From Lachnospiraceae bacterium (GTDB taxonomy: Bacteria > Bacillota > Clostridia > Lachnospirales > Lachnospiraceae): DNA of 42,151 bases. Positions 23,223-31,961 of this stretch are shown here, in pieces. Location of the stretch: contig SFDP01000020.1 in assembly GCA_004558185.1 (NCBI GenBank), positions 1 through 42,151 of the forward strand, given 5' to 3'. The notes below the pieces were generated by a model. It had not been told where the DNA came from. It saw nothing but the letters and a program-made list of their open reading frames with translations, and did not search any database. Within the stretch, counting starts at the first letter, position 1. Each line of letters opens with the position of its first letter. A program made the translations under genes and the position numbers.

Positions 23223-24209
23223 CTAATTATAGATTTCTTCCAATATATCAGCCATTTGTTCATACATTATTTTACGCTCTTTTGCCTGCAATATGACAGA
23301 AATATATGGATTTCCCGCTGTGTCCTTGGAAAAAAGGATAAGACAGTTTCCTGCTGCATTAGTGGTTCCCGTCTTTCCTCCAATCACAGTTACCTTCCCA
23401 GGTGCACTTATCTCTCCTCTCAGAAACAGATTGGTGGTAGAAAAGGACATCTCCTTTTCTTCGCCCTGGCTGTTCTGATATACCGTATCATATCTTTCCA
23501 TATGAATGATTTCCCGAAACATTTCATACTTTATTGCTTCATTAAAGATCAAATACATATCATAAACGGTAGTATAATGATTATCATCCGAAAGACCGTG
23601 AGGATTTACAAAATGGCTGTTGGTGGCACCCAGGCTCACTGCCTCCTCGTTCATCATTTCGGAAAAGGCCTCCACACTGCCTGCCACATGGACAGCAATC
23701 GCATTGGCGGCATCATTGGCTGAATTGATCAGCAGAGCGTGCAGAGCCTGGTTCATGGTCAGCGTATCTCCTGTTTCCAGACCGCAAAGCTGTGCCCCCG
23801 ATTCATTGATTTTGGCGCCGTCAGTAACCGTGATCACATCATCCGGACTGGTATTTTTCAGTGCCACCACTGCAGTGAGCACCTTGGTCAGACTGGCCGG
23901 ATAAAGACGCTTATGGAGGTTTTTGGCATAAAGAATATTCCCTCCATTTACATCAAACAGCGCTGCCGCCGCTGTATCTGTCAAATCTACATTGGTCCCG
24001 GTGGTCACATCTGAATTTCCTACACAAAGAGCCCCGGCAAAGGCATCCATCTTTATTTCCTGATTCAGAGTGGCTACCTGAAAAGCGGAAACATCATTAT
24101 TCTGTTTATAGGAAAAAGCTACTCTGGAAGTCCCACAGCCCGGCAGAAGGAAAAGCACCATAGCAAGAGCAGCCGCTGTTCTTCTACTTATACATCTCAC
24201 GCCACTCAA
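23223..24209 (-). CDS. D-alanyl-D-alanine carboxypeptidase lipoprotein (PBP5/DacF-like)
   Basis: 328 residues from TTG 24209; GTG 24200 is an alternative, and the AGAGGAG site does not clearly decide between them. A lipoprotein signal (~11-25) ends in LLPGC with Cys25. Penicillin-binding motifs: Ser106-x-x-Lys109 (ASLTK), Ser163-Ala-Asn165 and Lys279-Thr-Gly (GGKTGTTNAAG). It should trim the terminal D-Ala of stem peptides at the outer membrane face. The usual C-terminal beta-domain of PBP5 is absent, as it ends soon after the catalytic domain. Its start overlaps the mgsA end by 26 bases, so it belongs to the cell-shape operon. Confidence 0.9.
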   Translation of the reverse strand: MSGVRCISRRTAAALAMVLFLLPGCGTSRVAFSYKQNNDVSAFQVATLNQEIKMDAFAGALCVGNSDVTTGTNVDLTDTAAAALFDVNGGNILYAKNLHKRLYPASLTKVLTAVVALKNTSPDDVITVTDGAKINESGAQLCGLETGDTLTMNQALHALLINSANDAANAIAVHVAGSVEAFSEMMNEEAVSLGATNSHFVNPHGLSDDNHYTTVYDMYLIFNEAIKYEMFREIIHMERYDTVYQNSQGEEKEMSFSTTNLFLRGEISAPGKVTVIGGKTGTTNAAGNCLILFSKDTAGNPYISVILQAKERKIMYEQMADILEEIYN

Positions 24210-24579
24210 GATCTCCTCTGTCCAATGACTTAATCAAAAGCTCTGCGGTAGCCAGATTGGTTGCCAATGGGATATTGTGCATATCACATATTCTTACGAT
24301 ATTATTGACATCCGGCTCATGGGATTTGGAAGTCAGAGGGTCACGCAGAAAAATGACCAGATCAATCTGATTATGCTCAATCTGGGCACCGATCTGCTGC
24401 TCTCCTCCCAGATGGCCTGCCAGATATTTATGGATAGACAGGTTGGTCACTTCCTCAATCAGTCTTCCTGTGGTTCCTGTGGCAAAAAGCTCATTCTTGG
24501 ACAATATTCCCCTGTAGGCGATGCAGAAATTCTGCATCAGTTTTTTCTTTGCGTCATGTGCAATTAAAGCAATATTCAT
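24184..24579 (-). CDS. mgsA: Methylglyoxal synthase
   Basis: A 131-residue MgsA: NIALIAHDAKK, LFATGTTGRLIEE, IDLVIFLRDPL, SKSHEPDV and NIPLATNLATAEL align with the family throughout. It converts dihydroxyacetone phosphate to methylglyoxal. One oddity: the motif normally GP(M/L)GGDQQ reads GHLGGEQQIG, so the catalytic Asp (Asp71 in E. coli) is Glu. The His and Asp of the HxPD motif are kept. The gene sits between rodA and a carboxypeptidase; this neighbourhood with rodA/min genes is, to my knowledge, common in clostridia. Confidence 0.93.
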   Translation of the reverse strand: MNIALIAHDAKKKLMQNFCIAYRGILSKNELFATGTTGRLIEEVTNLSIHKYLAGHLGGEQQIGAQIEHNQIDLVIFLRDPLTSKSHEPDVNNIVRICDMHNIPLATNLATAELLIKSLDRGDLEWREMYK

Positions 24580-24612
24580 GGTGTCAACCCCTCCGACTTT
24601 TTGCTTGGTTAT

Positions 24613-25719
24613 TTAGTATTTTTTTGCCTGCAAACGTATATTCAAAACGATCCCTATAGCTATATACAGGCTCACCAGAGAGGTTAGCCCATAGCTGACG
24701 AAGGGAAAAGGAATTCCTGTATTGGGTAAAAGCCCTGTAGCTACAGCCATATTCATAAAGCTCTGAAAGCCAATCAATGCAGCTACTCCGCAGGCGATAA
24801 TAGAGCCTGCCAGATCCTTAGCCGAACGGGCAATCAACAGGCATTCCAGCGCAATCAGAATAACCAGTGCAATCACGGCAAATGCGCCTGCAAATCCTAA
24901 TTCCTCGCCAATTACGGCATAAATAAAGTCGGTCTGGGGCTCAGAAATAAAATTGCCATTCTTTACAGAAGCAATGACATTGTTGTTCAGTCCCTTACCC
25001 CATAGCTGACCTGAGCCGATTGCAGTAATAGAATTAAGCTGTTGGTATGCTGTAGAATCTGCATATTTTTCAGGCTGCAGCCAGGCAAGAATCCGCTGAG
25101 CCTGATAGCCCTTGATAATGCTCTGCTCCGGCTGTAAGGCCAGAACGAAAAAAATAATGACTGACGGAACGGATATTGCCAATACTCCCGTCACTATCTT
25201 GTAGCTTAAACCAGCCACGAAGGTCATGGTGCAGAAGATAATGACGATCATAATACTGGTGGATAAATCAGGCTGCAGATAAACCAATAATAATGGTATT
25301 GCCAAAAGGAAAAGGGAAACACCTAGAAATCTTACCGTATTTAACTTTTCCCTATACTTCATAATAAACTGTGCATAGAATAAAATCAATAAAATTTTCG
25401 CCGTTTCCGATGGCTGAAACTGAATGCCCAGAATGTTTACCCATCTTTGTGCACCACCGATATTCAGCCCAAAAAAGGTTACTGATAAAAGCAGCAAAAT
25501 ATTCCCTATATATAAAAACCAGTAGAAATACAGAATCAGGGAATAGTCGATAAAGGATAAAAGCAGCATGGCTGCAATTCCTGCACACATTCCAATAAAC
25601 TGACGATCCATCAAATCACTTTTGGCACTTCCCACAGCAAGAACCCCGATAACGGAAAGTGCCACTACATACAGGATTAACTTAAAATCATAATCTCTTA
25701 GTTTGTATTGTCTAAACAT
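24613..25719 (-). CDS. rodA: SEDS peptidoglycan polymerase RodA
   Basis: A 368-residue polytopic protein with about ten membrane helices. FDYSLILY-type segments, LNIGGAQRWVNILGIQFQPSETAK, VYLQPDLSTSIMIV and the C-terminal GLLPNTGIPFPFVSYGLTSL are the SEDS signature (FtsW/RodA/SpoVE). Its place in a run of mreBCD, PBP2 and min genes makes RodA the best choice over FtsW. It polymerises glycan strands with the transpeptidase encoded upstream (PBP2). It follows minE by 29 bases. Confidence 0.93.
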   Translation of the reverse strand: MFRQYKLRDYDFKLILYVVALSVIGVLAVGSAKSDLMDRQFIGMCAGIAAMLLLSFIDYSLILYFYWFLYIGNILLLLSVTFFGLNIGGAQRWVNILGIQFQPSETAKILLILFYAQFIMKYREKLNTVRFLGVSLFLLAIPLLLVYLQPDLSTSIMIVIIFCTMTFVAGLSYKIVTGVLAISVPSVIIFFVLALQPEQSIIKGYQAQRILAWLQPEKYADSTAYQQLNSITAIGSGQLWGKGLNNNVIASVKNGNFISEPQTDFIYAVIGEELGFAGAFAVIALVILIALECLLIARSAKDLAGSIIACGVAALIGFQSFMNMAVATGLLPNTGIPFPFVSYGLTSLVSLYIAIGIVLNIRLQAKKY

Positions 25720-25748
25720 AATTTCCTTTTTATAAACATAAAGCAGAT

Positions 25749-26021
25749 TTACTCCCGAATATCCAGAATAGGAATGGAGGCATATAGGGAGGGCTTTCTG
25801 CTGCGTCCTCTCTTGTGGTTCCTTTTTAATACAATTTCCATGTGTTCAACATCAATACTCATATATTTGGATATGGATTTCACCAGATCCACCTTAATCC
25901 TTTCCATTACCTCCGGCGAACAGTTGATACGGTCAGAAATCAACAGAATTTTCAATCTGTCCTTGGCAACCTGACTGGAAGTTTTTTTGGAAAATAATTT
26001 AAAAGTTTTCATACTCGTCAC
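25749..26021 (-). CDS. minE: Cell division topological specificity factor MinE
   Basis: A 90-residue MinE. A GTG at 26021 lies five bases after GGAAGG, while ATG 26012 lies 14 bases away, so GTG is preferred. KDRLKILLISDRINCSPEVM is the MinD-activating and beta-strand region; VDVEHMEIVLKR-like sequence ends the dimer domain. It stimulates MinD ATPase and drives Min oscillation. Directly downstream of minD (17 bases). Full MinCDE in a rod-shape cluster suggests a rod- or oval-shaped cell. Confidence 0.93.
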   Translation of the reverse strand: MTSMKTFKLFSKKTSSQVAKDRLKILLISDRINCSPEVMERIKVDLVKSISKYMSIDVEHMEIVLKRNHKRGRSRKPSLYASIPILDIRE

Positions 26022-26038
26022 CTGATCCTTCCTTTCAA

Positions 26039-26839
26039 CTATTTTTGTCTTTCATTCTTATGAAATATTCCGGATACCTTTGTCCAAAAGGAAAAGGTCC
26101 TGTATAGCTCTAAAGGAATTTCCTCTCCGGTGATTCTCAGGGCTATATTGCGGTAGGCTCTGCCCGCCAAAGACCCGGTTTCTACCAGCGGCTCTCCCTG
26201 ATTGGTAGAGATGACTACCTGCTCATCATCCGGGATCACTCCAATCAATGGCACTGCCAGAATGTCAACTACATCCTCAGGGGACATCATATCTCCTCTT
26301 TTTACCAAATCCGGCCGCATACGATTCAGCACCAGATCCATACGTCTGATTTCCCGTGACTCTAAAAGCCCTACTATGCGGTCTGCATCCCTGATAGCCG
26401 AAACCTCCGGTGTGGTCACGATAATTGCCCTGTCCGCACCCACCACTGCATTTTTAAAGCCCTGCTCGATTCCTGCCGGACAATCCAGCAGAATATAATC
26501 AAACTGAGGCTTCAGGGATTCGATCAGCTTAAGCATCTGAGGCTCATTTACTGCCGTTTTATCCCTGGTCTGTGCAGAGGGCAGCAAATAAAGACCCGGA
26601 TAGCGTTTATCCCGAATCAAAGCCTGCTTGACCCTGCAGTTTCCTTCGACCACATCCACAAGATTGTATACAATCCGATTTTCCAGCCCCATAACTACAT
26701 CCAGGTTCCGCAGTCCTATATCCGTATCGATCATGACTACTTTTTTGCCCAATGCAGCAAGTCCGCCTCCCAAATTTGCCGTTGTGGTCGTTTTCCCCAC
26801 ACCGCCTTTTCCGCTCGTAATGACAATAACTTCACACAT
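26039..26839 (-). CDS. minD: Septum site-determining ATPase MinD
   Basis: A 266-residue MinD. Deviant Walker A TSGKGGVGKTTTTANLGG (two lysines, ~8-25), MIDTDIGLRNLDVVMGLENR, YILLDCPAGIEQGF and TTPEVSAIRDADRIVGLLES are all diagnostic. The C-terminal FWTKVSGIFHKNERQK looks like the amphipathic membrane-targeting helix. It binds ATP and membrane, recruits MinC and is released by MinE. AGGAAAG precedes the ATG. Confidence 0.97.
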   Translation of the reverse strand: MCEVIVITSGKGGVGKTTTTANLGGGLAALGKKVVMIDTDIGLRNLDVVMGLENRIVYNLVDVVEGNCRVKQALIRDKRYPGLYLLPSAQTRDKTAVNEPQMLKLIESLKPQFDYILLDCPAGIEQGFKNAVVGADRAIIVTTPEVSAIRDADRIVGLLESREIRRMDLVLNRMRPDLVKRGDMMSPEDVVDILAVPLIGVIPDDEQVVISTNQGEPLVETGSLAGRAYRNIALRITGEEIPLELYRTFSFWTKVSGIFHKNERQK

Positions 26840-26888
26840 ATTCTACTTTCCTCCGTAAACAGATGAATTATTGTCCTCTGGCATTTTC

Positions 26889-27560
26889 TTAAAAAGTAAG
26901 AAATTCCAGCAATTCTTTGGTAATCGGCTCCATAACAATATGAGAATCCTTTACATATGCTATTTTCGGTTGTATCTTCGGCTTTATGCCCCACTTAAAT
27001 TTTTCTTTTGGTTTATAGCGAAAGTCTCCGATTTTGATTTTTTCGGGAGACATTTCCAGCGCAACTACATAATGCCCTTCTTCACCACCAAAGCCTGCAT
27101 GAACTTCTCCGTACAGACCTCCGATAATAATGATATCCTTAGTGGCTGTTACTGAGCATCCGGGATAAACATCACCCAGAATGACCATACTGGACTCTGT
27201 TTCGATTCTCTGACCGTTTTTCAGAGTTCCCCGGTAAAAGCGGCCAAAGTTATCGGTATGCTGCATATCCACCCTTTGAATCGCTTTGATGAATTTTTTA
27301 TCGGTTTCTTCATTCTTTCCCATGATACAGACGATTTCCAGATTGGAGTTATCCTGAATGGTCTGTACCAACAGACGTTCTTCCTCCTCCTTAAGAACCT
27401 TTCCTTCCACGCAAAGGGCCATCCTGGCATCCCGAAAGAAGTTTCTGCTCTGATTGAACTTCTCTGCAACCTCCTCCAAAAGCCGGTCAGTTTCCAGCTC
27501 AGGGTTAAGATAGAGGGTTATCCCGTTGGGGAAACTTTTAATCATAATATTTCCCTTCAT
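26889..27560 (-). CDS. minC: Septum site-determining protein MinC
   Basis: A 223-residue MinC. The N-terminal ~100 residues are the FtsZ-inhibiting domain; residues ~115-205 form the right-handed beta-helix MinC_C domain (RFYRGTLKNGQRIETESSMV, GDVYPGCSVTATKDIIIIGG, LYGEVHAGFGG) that dimerises and binds MinD. Two starts are possible: ATG 27560 after GAGAGG in the leader element, and ATG 27545 after AAGGG. A 110-base gap with three hairpins separates it from the PBP2 gene. Confidence 0.94.
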   Translation of the reverse strand: MKGNIMIKSFPNGITLYLNPELETDRLLEEVAEKFNQSRNFFRDARMALCVEGKVLKEEEERLLVQTIQDNSNLEIVCIMGKNEETDKKFIKAIQRVDMQHTDNFGRFYRGTLKNGQRIETESSMVILGDVYPGCSVTATKDIIIIGGLYGEVHAGFGGEEGHYVVALEMSPEKIKIGDFRYKPKEKFKWGIKPKIQPKIAYVKDSHIVMEPITKELLEFLTF

Positions 27561-27565
27561 TTTTT

Positions 27566-27657
27566 CCTCTCATTCTGCTGCTTTTGCAGCATTTTAATCT
27601 CAGGGACTTTGTGCATCGGCACAAATCCCAGGTCGAAAGAAGCCAATTCTTTCAACC
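27566..27657 (-). promoter_or_regulatory. Structured leader element, copy B, before minC
   Basis: Read on the - strand. Hairpin 0: GGTTGAAAGAA (27657-27647) with TTCTTTCGACC (27641-27631), 11 bp with one G-U. Hairpin 1: GGGA-TTTGTGC (27629-27619) with GCACAAA-G-TCCC (27614-27603), 11 bp with one bulge. Then GATTAAAA, and hairpin 2, TGCTGC (27591-27586) with GCAGCA (27581-27576) around AAAA, followed by GAATGAGAGG with the ribosome-binding site. From hairpin 1 onward it matches copy A (6861-6926), with differing hairpin-1 sequence but preserved pairing. Confidence 0.65.
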
Positions 27658-27670
27658 TTCTTCCTTATTG

Positions 27671-30562
27671 TCAGTCCCCTCCGGCGGCAGATACATCAGG
27701 GACATTGGCGGTTCCTGAAAGAAGCTCATCTTCCTCCTGAAGACCAAAATAATATTGATAAATATCCCTGGTCAGATTGGCTGCATAGTTAGAGGTATAA
27801 CCATTGGCAATTCGGGTAGTTACCGTAATTTCAGGACTTTCAAAGGGGGCATAGCTGACGAAGAGAGCATGATTGGCTCTTTTGCGGCTTTCTTCCGCCG
27901 TTCCCGTTTTTCCGGCAACACTGACTCCCAGATTACTGAAGTCACTTCGTTTTAGCACCACCTGCCGCATCCCCTGCCAAATCGAATTCCAGGTAGAAGG
28001 AGACAGTTCCATACGGTTACGCACATTTGGCGTAAAATCCTTCAGCAGATTGCTGTTGGAATCCACAGCCTTGTCAATCAGACTCAGATCATAGCAGGTT
28101 CCTCCATTGGCTATGGTGGTCACATAGCGAGCCAGACCTACAGTGGTGAAGCTGTTTTTTCCCTGTCCAATAGCGGATAATACAGAGTAATCATTAGAAA
28201 CCACAGGGGAAGCTTCATCGATCTCTACACCGGATTTATCACTGAGCCCATACATATCGGCATATTTGTACAGCTTATCAACACCCACATCGCTGTTATA
28301 GGTATCTCCGGTTACGCCAAGCTGATAGCCCACCTCATAGAAGAAGCAGTTACAGGAATTGGCAATACCGCCCACTACATTCAGATTCCCATGGGCTCCG
28401 GGGTAAATCCAGCATTTGTACCGATCAGTAGTAAAACGATCAAAAATTCCCCGGCATAGAATGTTGCTGGTGGTGGTTACGATGCCTTCCTCCAAAGCGG
28501 CTGTAGCCGATACCATTTTGTAAGTGGAGCCGGGCACCGTTCTCTGCTGAGTGGCGCTGTTCCACATGGGTCTGGTCAAATCGCTTTGGAGCTGGGCAAA
28601 ATACTTTGCATCTATACTGTTGGCCAGCCGATTATTGTCGTAGCTGGGGTAGCTGACCAGAGCCAGAACCTCCCCATCGGTATTGGTTACCACCACCGAT
28701 GCGGAACAGGGATCAAGAGCCAGCTGCGCCGGTGTAATATAAAGATTCTCAATGAGAAAAAGCATAAAATTATAAGCAGAAATCTGTCCTGACAGGAATC
28801 GGTATTTCTCTTCTTCCGTTATGCTCACTGCCTCCTGCTCCAAAAGCACCGTACAAATCTGTTTGGGAGTAATATCGTTATTTTTGATCATGTACTTATA
28901 GATTTTTTTTGCAAAAGTAGTATTATTTTCCAATCGCTCAAATATATATTGAGTAAGGGCGGAAAAGATTTCCTCTGAATCTGCATACTTACTGCTTAAA
29001 TTGATTTTGGAAACATCGATCCAGTTCTGAGAAATACAGTAGGTCAAAAATTCTCCCAGACTGATGGTTTCCTCCGTTTTCCATGCCTTATAGGTAGCAT
29101 CCTCAGTATTCACAGCGTCTGAGATGATTACTCCGTTATCCGTCAGCATGGTGACAATATAGCTTTGGTATATCTGGTATTCTGTCTCAAGCTCTTTGTA
29201 AATGGTATTCCGATCATATAATTCCTCCTGAAGCCGGGTAAAAATCCTGTCCTGCTTCGTCAAAAAGGCCTGATAAATAGCCTGCTCGTTTTCCTTGGCC
29301 TCTTTATGGTTAAAATGAGCGACGTCAATCACACTGTTGTCGATCAGGGCAAAGTAAACATCGTCTATCGGAATATACAGGCTGCTGGCAGAAGGGTATT
29401 CGGGAATCACATAGGTTTTGCTGTTAATAATCTTGGTCACCAGAATTCCTGCCAGCTTCTGCTCCAGGATGTTGTAAATCGCAACCTGCAGATCTGCATC
29501 TATCGTTAAATACAGATTGTTTCCGGCCTTAGGCTCTATGCGGTCTCTGGTTTCAATGACCTTTCCCACGTTATCTACATAGATGGTTTCCGAACCGTTA
29601 ATTCCCCTGAGGTAGCTTTCCATGGATTGTTCTATTCCTGATTTCCCCACCATGTCGGTCAGACTGTATTCCTGAATATCAGCTCCCTCCGGGGTCTGCA
29701 CCTGTGTATCAAGGGTATCCAGCTCTTCCTTGGAAATCTTACCGATATAGCCCAGAATATGGGCAAAATAGATACTGTCCTCATACACCCGGATGGTATC
29801 CTCTTCTATGGCGGCTCCCGGCAGCTCATCAATATTTTCCAAAATATTGGCTACCGTATGGGTATTCACATCGGTTGCTACATTCGTGGGAATGAACTTC
29901 TGGTAGCTGTTGGCACTCATGGCATAGCGAATGGTAACCACCTGGAGAATTTCCTTTTTGGTATATCCTTCTCCCAATACAAAGCTGTCTCTCGGATTGG
30001 CCGGATCACTGCTCTTTCCCACTCCGTAGCGGGAATAGCCGGCCAGATATTCCATCATTTCCTCAGCCGTAGAGGTTTCCTCCTGGTAAGACATATCTCC
30101 CGGATCGGCATAACCATAGACGTCAGCCCGAAAACGTCTTAGCTTCGTATCGGTTACCGTGTAAGCATAATTTCCATCTTCATCGATAATAATGGAAAAA
30201 TCACTATCAATTTCATCACCGCTTTGTTCAATCAGGTGGATCAGCTTTAAAATAGTTTCATTCAGCTTCTCATTTTTTTTGCTGCCGGACTCATATACGT
30301 CTTCTATGGTAACGTTATAAGCCAGCTCATTATGAGCAAGCACTTTTCCATTACGGTCATAAATATTTCCGCGGGTACTGGGAATGGAACGCTCCTTCTG
30401 AATCTTCAGGGTAAAATCCTCCAGTGCCTGAGCACCATTGACAATCTGCAGATCAAATATGCGATAGGTCTGAACTCCGGCCAAAGCCAGAAAGATGACC
30501 GCCAAAATAATCAGTCGGCCATTTTCCATAGAGATGGAAGGCCGTTTTATATTTCTAAACAA
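27671..30562 (-). CDS. mrdA: Penicillin-binding protein 2, elongation transpeptidase, with large insertion
   Basis: 963 residues from TTG 30562 (AAGGAG nine bases upstream; eight-base overlap with mreD). One membrane helix (~17-36), a PBP dimer/pedestal domain with STRGNIYDRNGKVLAHNELA, then the transpeptidase domain: Ser678-Thr-Tyr-Lys (PGSTYK), SCN in IANSCNCFFYE, and Lys~884-Thr-Gly (AGKTGTAEES). Between LTIDADLQVAIYNILEQKLA (~350-370) and DPCSASVVVTNTDGEVLALV (~615) there is an insertion of about 245 helical residues; typical PBP2 proteins are roughly 600-700 residues. It cross-links glycan made by RodA. Confidence 0.93.
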   Translation of the reverse strand: MFRNIKRPSISMENGRLIILAVIFLALAGVQTYRIFDLQIVNGAQALEDFTLKIQKERSIPSTRGNIYDRNGKVLAHNELAYNVTIEDVYESGSKKNEKLNETILKLIHLIEQSGDEIDSDFSIIIDEDGNYAYTVTDTKLRRFRADVYGYADPGDMSYQEETSTAEEMMEYLAGYSRYGVGKSSDPANPRDSFVLGEGYTKKEILQVVTIRYAMSANSYQKFIPTNVATDVNTHTVANILENIDELPGAAIEEDTIRVYEDSIYFAHILGYIGKISKEELDTLDTQVQTPEGADIQEYSLTDMVGKSGIEQSMESYLRGINGSETIYVDNVGKVIETRDRIEPKAGNNLYLTIDADLQVAIYNILEQKLAGILVTKIINSKTYVIPEYPSASSLYIPIDDVYFALIDNSVIDVAHFNHKEAKENEQAIYQAFLTKQDRIFTRLQEELYDRNTIYKELETEYQIYQSYIVTMLTDNGVIISDAVNTEDATYKAWKTEETISLGEFLTYCISQNWIDVSKINLSSKYADSEEIFSALTQYIFERLENNTTFAKKIYKYMIKNNDITPKQICTVLLEQEAVSITEEEKYRFLSGQISAYNFMLFLIENLYITPAQLALDPCSASVVVTNTDGEVLALVSYPSYDNNRLANSIDAKYFAQLQSDLTRPMWNSATQQRTVPGSTYKMVSATAALEEGIVTTTSNILCRGIFDRFTTDRYKCWIYPGAHGNLNVVGGIANSCNCFFYEVGYQLGVTGDTYNSDVGVDKLYKYADMYGLSDKSGVEIDEASPVVSNDYSVLSAIGQGKNSFTTVGLARYVTTIANGGTCYDLSLIDKAVDSNSNLLKDFTPNVRNRMELSPSTWNSIWQGMRQVVLKRSDFSNLGVSVAGKTGTAEESRKRANHALFVSYAPFESPEITVTTRIANGYTSNYAANLTRDIYQYYFGLQEEDELLSGTANVPDVSAAGGD

Positions 30563-31073
30563 TTTTTGTCGCTCCTTCTTTCGACTTCCACTCCAGTCGT
30601 CTTTCCACAAACAACATAAGCGGATACAGTCCACAGGTTACAACGATGGTATAAACCATTTCCGGTAAAATAATATTCATAAAATAGTAGGAAAAAGCAA
30701 ATCTTCCATTGAGTAAAAACAGCAGAATATAACAGACCAGGCTATAGAGCAAATCACTGGCCAGAATCAAAATCATGGGTAATTTAATATCTTCCGGATA
30801 AAACATTTTCCGGAAGATTCCATTCAGATATCCTATGTACATATAGAGCAGGGCATAGAATCCAATCAGGCTTCCAAAGAAGATATCCATAAGAAGTCCT
30901 GAAAAAAATCCTATCAACAGCCCACTTTTTCTTCCTCTCATCAAGCCATAGGAAGCGGTGACGATGATCATCAGATTAGGGATGATCCCACCAAAGCTCA
31001 AACTCCTGAACAGGGTGCATTGCAATAAAAAACAGACTACTGCAAAGAAGGCACTGACAATCACTTTTTTCAT
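30555..31073 (-). CDS. mreD: Rod shape-determining protein MreD
   Basis: A 172-residue very hydrophobic protein with five or six membrane segments. LRSLSFGGIIPNLMIIVTAS, then YGLMRGRKSGLLIGFFSGLL and MDIFFGSLIGFYALLYMYIG match MreD. It is part of the elongasome with MreB, MreC, RodA and PBP2. It lies between mreC (21 bases) and mrdA (8-base overlap). Confidence 0.92.
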   Translation of the reverse strand: MKKVIVSAFFAVVCFLLQCTLFRSLSFGGIIPNLMIIVTASYGLMRGRKSGLLIGFFSGLLMDIFFGSLIGFYALLYMYIGYLNGIFRKMFYPEDIKLPMILILASDLLYSLVCYILLFLLNGRFAFSYYFMNIILPEMVYTIVVTCGLYPLMLFVERRLEWKSKEGATKIV

Positions 31074-31094
31074 TGTGTTTTCCCTATTGGACAG

Positions 31095-31961
31095 CTATTC
31101 TACTGTCTGCTTCAATTCCAGAATAACCAAAACATCCTCCAGATGTTCAAAGTCAACAGCCGTGGTCAGACTGCCGGACTTCGTCAGATTGTTGGCATCC
31201 GTCTCAATTTTACTGATATAGCCGATTAAGATTCCCGGCAGATAATGGTCGCTGATGTTGGAGGTTACAATTTTGTCCCCTACGGCAGCCTTGTTATCCC
31301 GATCCACCAGCTTGCTGAAGGCGATCATTCCCTCCGCCATCTGTGAAAGGTCTCCAGTAACAATCAAATGATCTCCTGTAGAAAGAAGCATACCGCTGGT
31401 ATTGTAATTATCCTCAATTATACTGGTTACCTTTGCATAACCCGGCCCCACATCGGTTACCCGGCCTACCAGTCCGCTGCCGGCCATTACGTTACAGTTA
31501 ACCTGAACACCATCTTCGCTGCCCTTATTGATCACAAAGCTGGAAAACCAATTGCTGGAATCTCTGCTGATGACCTTGGCGCCGATTTTCTCATATTCAG
31601 AATACTCATTATCCAATGCCAGAAGCTCCCTTAGCTGGTACAGCTCATATCTTTCCTGTTGGAATCGGGTGTTTTCAATGGTCAGCTTGTCTACCTCTTC
31701 TTTCAGCCGCTGATTTTCCTCCAATACGTCACGAAGCTCCAGCAGCTGATCGGATTTGTCGGAAAACCATCCTCCCACCTGGGATATGCCGCTTTGGAAG
31801 GGAACCAGTAAATATCCGGCCACAAAATTCAAAGGGGTATTCACGATATTGGTATTAAAGGAAACTACCATTATTCCTATACATAATCCGGTTAATAAAA
31901 GAAGGAGATATTTGCTGGGCAGCTTAAATTTCTCCCTGGGTCTTTTCAATACAGGACTCAT
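31095..31961 (-). CDS. mreC: Rod shape-determining protein MreC
   Basis: A 288-residue MreC: one membrane helix (~19-40), a coiled coil (~68-112, LRDVLEENQRLKEEVDKLTI), and a beta-rich extracytoplasmic part containing VISRDSSNWFSSFVINKGSE, DGVQVNCNVMAGSGLVGRVT and IIEDNYNTSGML. It links MreB filaments to PBP2. Its ATG overlaps the mreB stop by four bases (ATGA). Confidence 0.95.
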   Translation of the reverse strand: MSPVLKRPREKFKLPSKYLLLLLTGLCIGIMVVSFNTNIVNTPLNFVAGYLLVPFQSGISQVGGWFSDKSDQLLELRDVLEENQRLKEEVDKLTIENTRFQQERYELYQLRELLALDNEYSEYEKIGAKVISRDSSNWFSSFVINKGSEDGVQVNCNVMAGSGLVGRVTDVGPGYAKVTSIIEDNYNTSGMLLSTGDHLIVTGDLSQMAEGMIAFSKLVDRDNKAAVGDKIVTSNISDHYLPGILIGYISKIETDANNLTKSGSLTTAVDFEHLEDVLVILELKQTVE

